Origin: Halovenus amylolytica
GTDB lineage: Archaea > Halobacteriota > Halobacteria > Halobacteriales > Haloarculaceae
Assembly (NCBI GenBank): GCA_004015825.1
Contig: SAYS01000010.1
Span: forward strand, 92,814 to 156,813
DNA length: 64,000 nt
Reading direction: 5' to 3'
Positions 63,956-64,000 of the stretch are shown here, one piece after another. Made by a program: the position numbers and the translations under genes. Position 1 is the first letter of the stretch. Each line of letters begins with the position of its first letter. The notes beneath the pieces are model-generated. The model was not told the DNA's origin. It did not search any database and was given only the letters and a program-made list of their open reading frames with translations.

Positions 63956-64000
63956 GTTCGTCGTAGGGATTGCGTCCCTGCTGGCGCCACGTCGCCAGCA
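63882..64000 (-). CDS. C-terminal end of an unidentified protein, possibly a transposase
   Basis: Only 39 complete codons are inside the window. The frame ends SRDQAVPAVESSE before TAA at 63882-63884 and contains LATWRQQGRNPYDELKRV. Codon use is clean haloarchaeal. The TWRQQGRNP-style tail is reminiscent of haloarchaeal IS66-type transposase ends, which would fit a mobile element disrupting the preceding frame, but there is too little sequence to be confident. Confidence 0.45.
   Translation of the reverse strand, partial: LATWRQQGRNPYDELKRVAQNNEMLSRDQAVPAVESSE

Overview
The window is a gene-dense, GC-rich piece of a haloarchaeal (class Halobacteria) chromosome. Predicted proteins are rich in Asp and Glu. 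Many genes have a TATA element about 25 bases before the start codon and little or no leader. The enzyme set is typical of an aerobic halophilic heterotroph: Mn superoxide dismutase, KatG, B12-dependent ribonucleotide reductase, archaeal class I aldolase, pyruvate kinase and an ETF/FixC system. The genus cannot be fixed from sequence alone. I found no rRNA, tRNA or CRISPR array.

Layout. 1-6300: aconitase (cut by the left edge), dUTPase, a HalOD1 protein, HtpX protease, a NYN-domain protein and thiE-thiM. 6300-15000: superoxide dismutase, photolyase, a PAS-GAF histidine kinase, a MoaB-type protein, RFC small subunit with a mini-intein, and three poorly known proteins. 15000-20900: a very large class II ribonucleotide reductase gene carrying two inteins. 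21000-27400: two small paralogous membrane proteins, a SLC13/RCK transporter, hydroxyacyl-CoA dehydrogenase, aldolase, a CARDB surface protein and a MaoC hydratase. 27400-34700: a spacer with two palindromic repeats, then CitE-like lyase, glutamate dehydrogenase, UspA, SRPBCC, PhoU, DICT and glutamyl-tRNA synthetase. 34900-47350: two MDR dehydrogenases, a 7TM histidine kinase, an IDI-like Nudix protein, a MinD-like ATPase, pyruvate kinase, KatG, a VOC dioxygenase and a LutC-like protein.

47360-50421 is the most interesting unit: three overlapping genes encoding a RadA-like protein without a Walker A motif, a small heptad-rich protein and a PolB2 polymerase with a degraded catalytic motif C. 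It is organised like a DNA-damage or translesion cassette. It is followed by a ThiD-ThiN fusion, a PilB/PilC pilus pair, a small membrane protein and a solo TnpB (IS1341-type) element whose right-end hairpins look like an omega-RNA scaffold. 58480-63590 is an electron-transfer cluster (ferredoxin, EtfB, EtfA with a duplicated N-terminal helical extension, FixC/ETF-QO, and an unknown small protein). At the right edge, a short membrane ORF resembling the start of a 7TM kinase meets the end of an opposite-strand gene, possibly a mobile-element insertion.

Two families of short palindromic repeats lie in spacers: one at 2882, 25024 and 27716, the other at 27513 and 58258. Three convergent gene pairs share their stop codons through a 4-bp CTAG or TTAG overlap.
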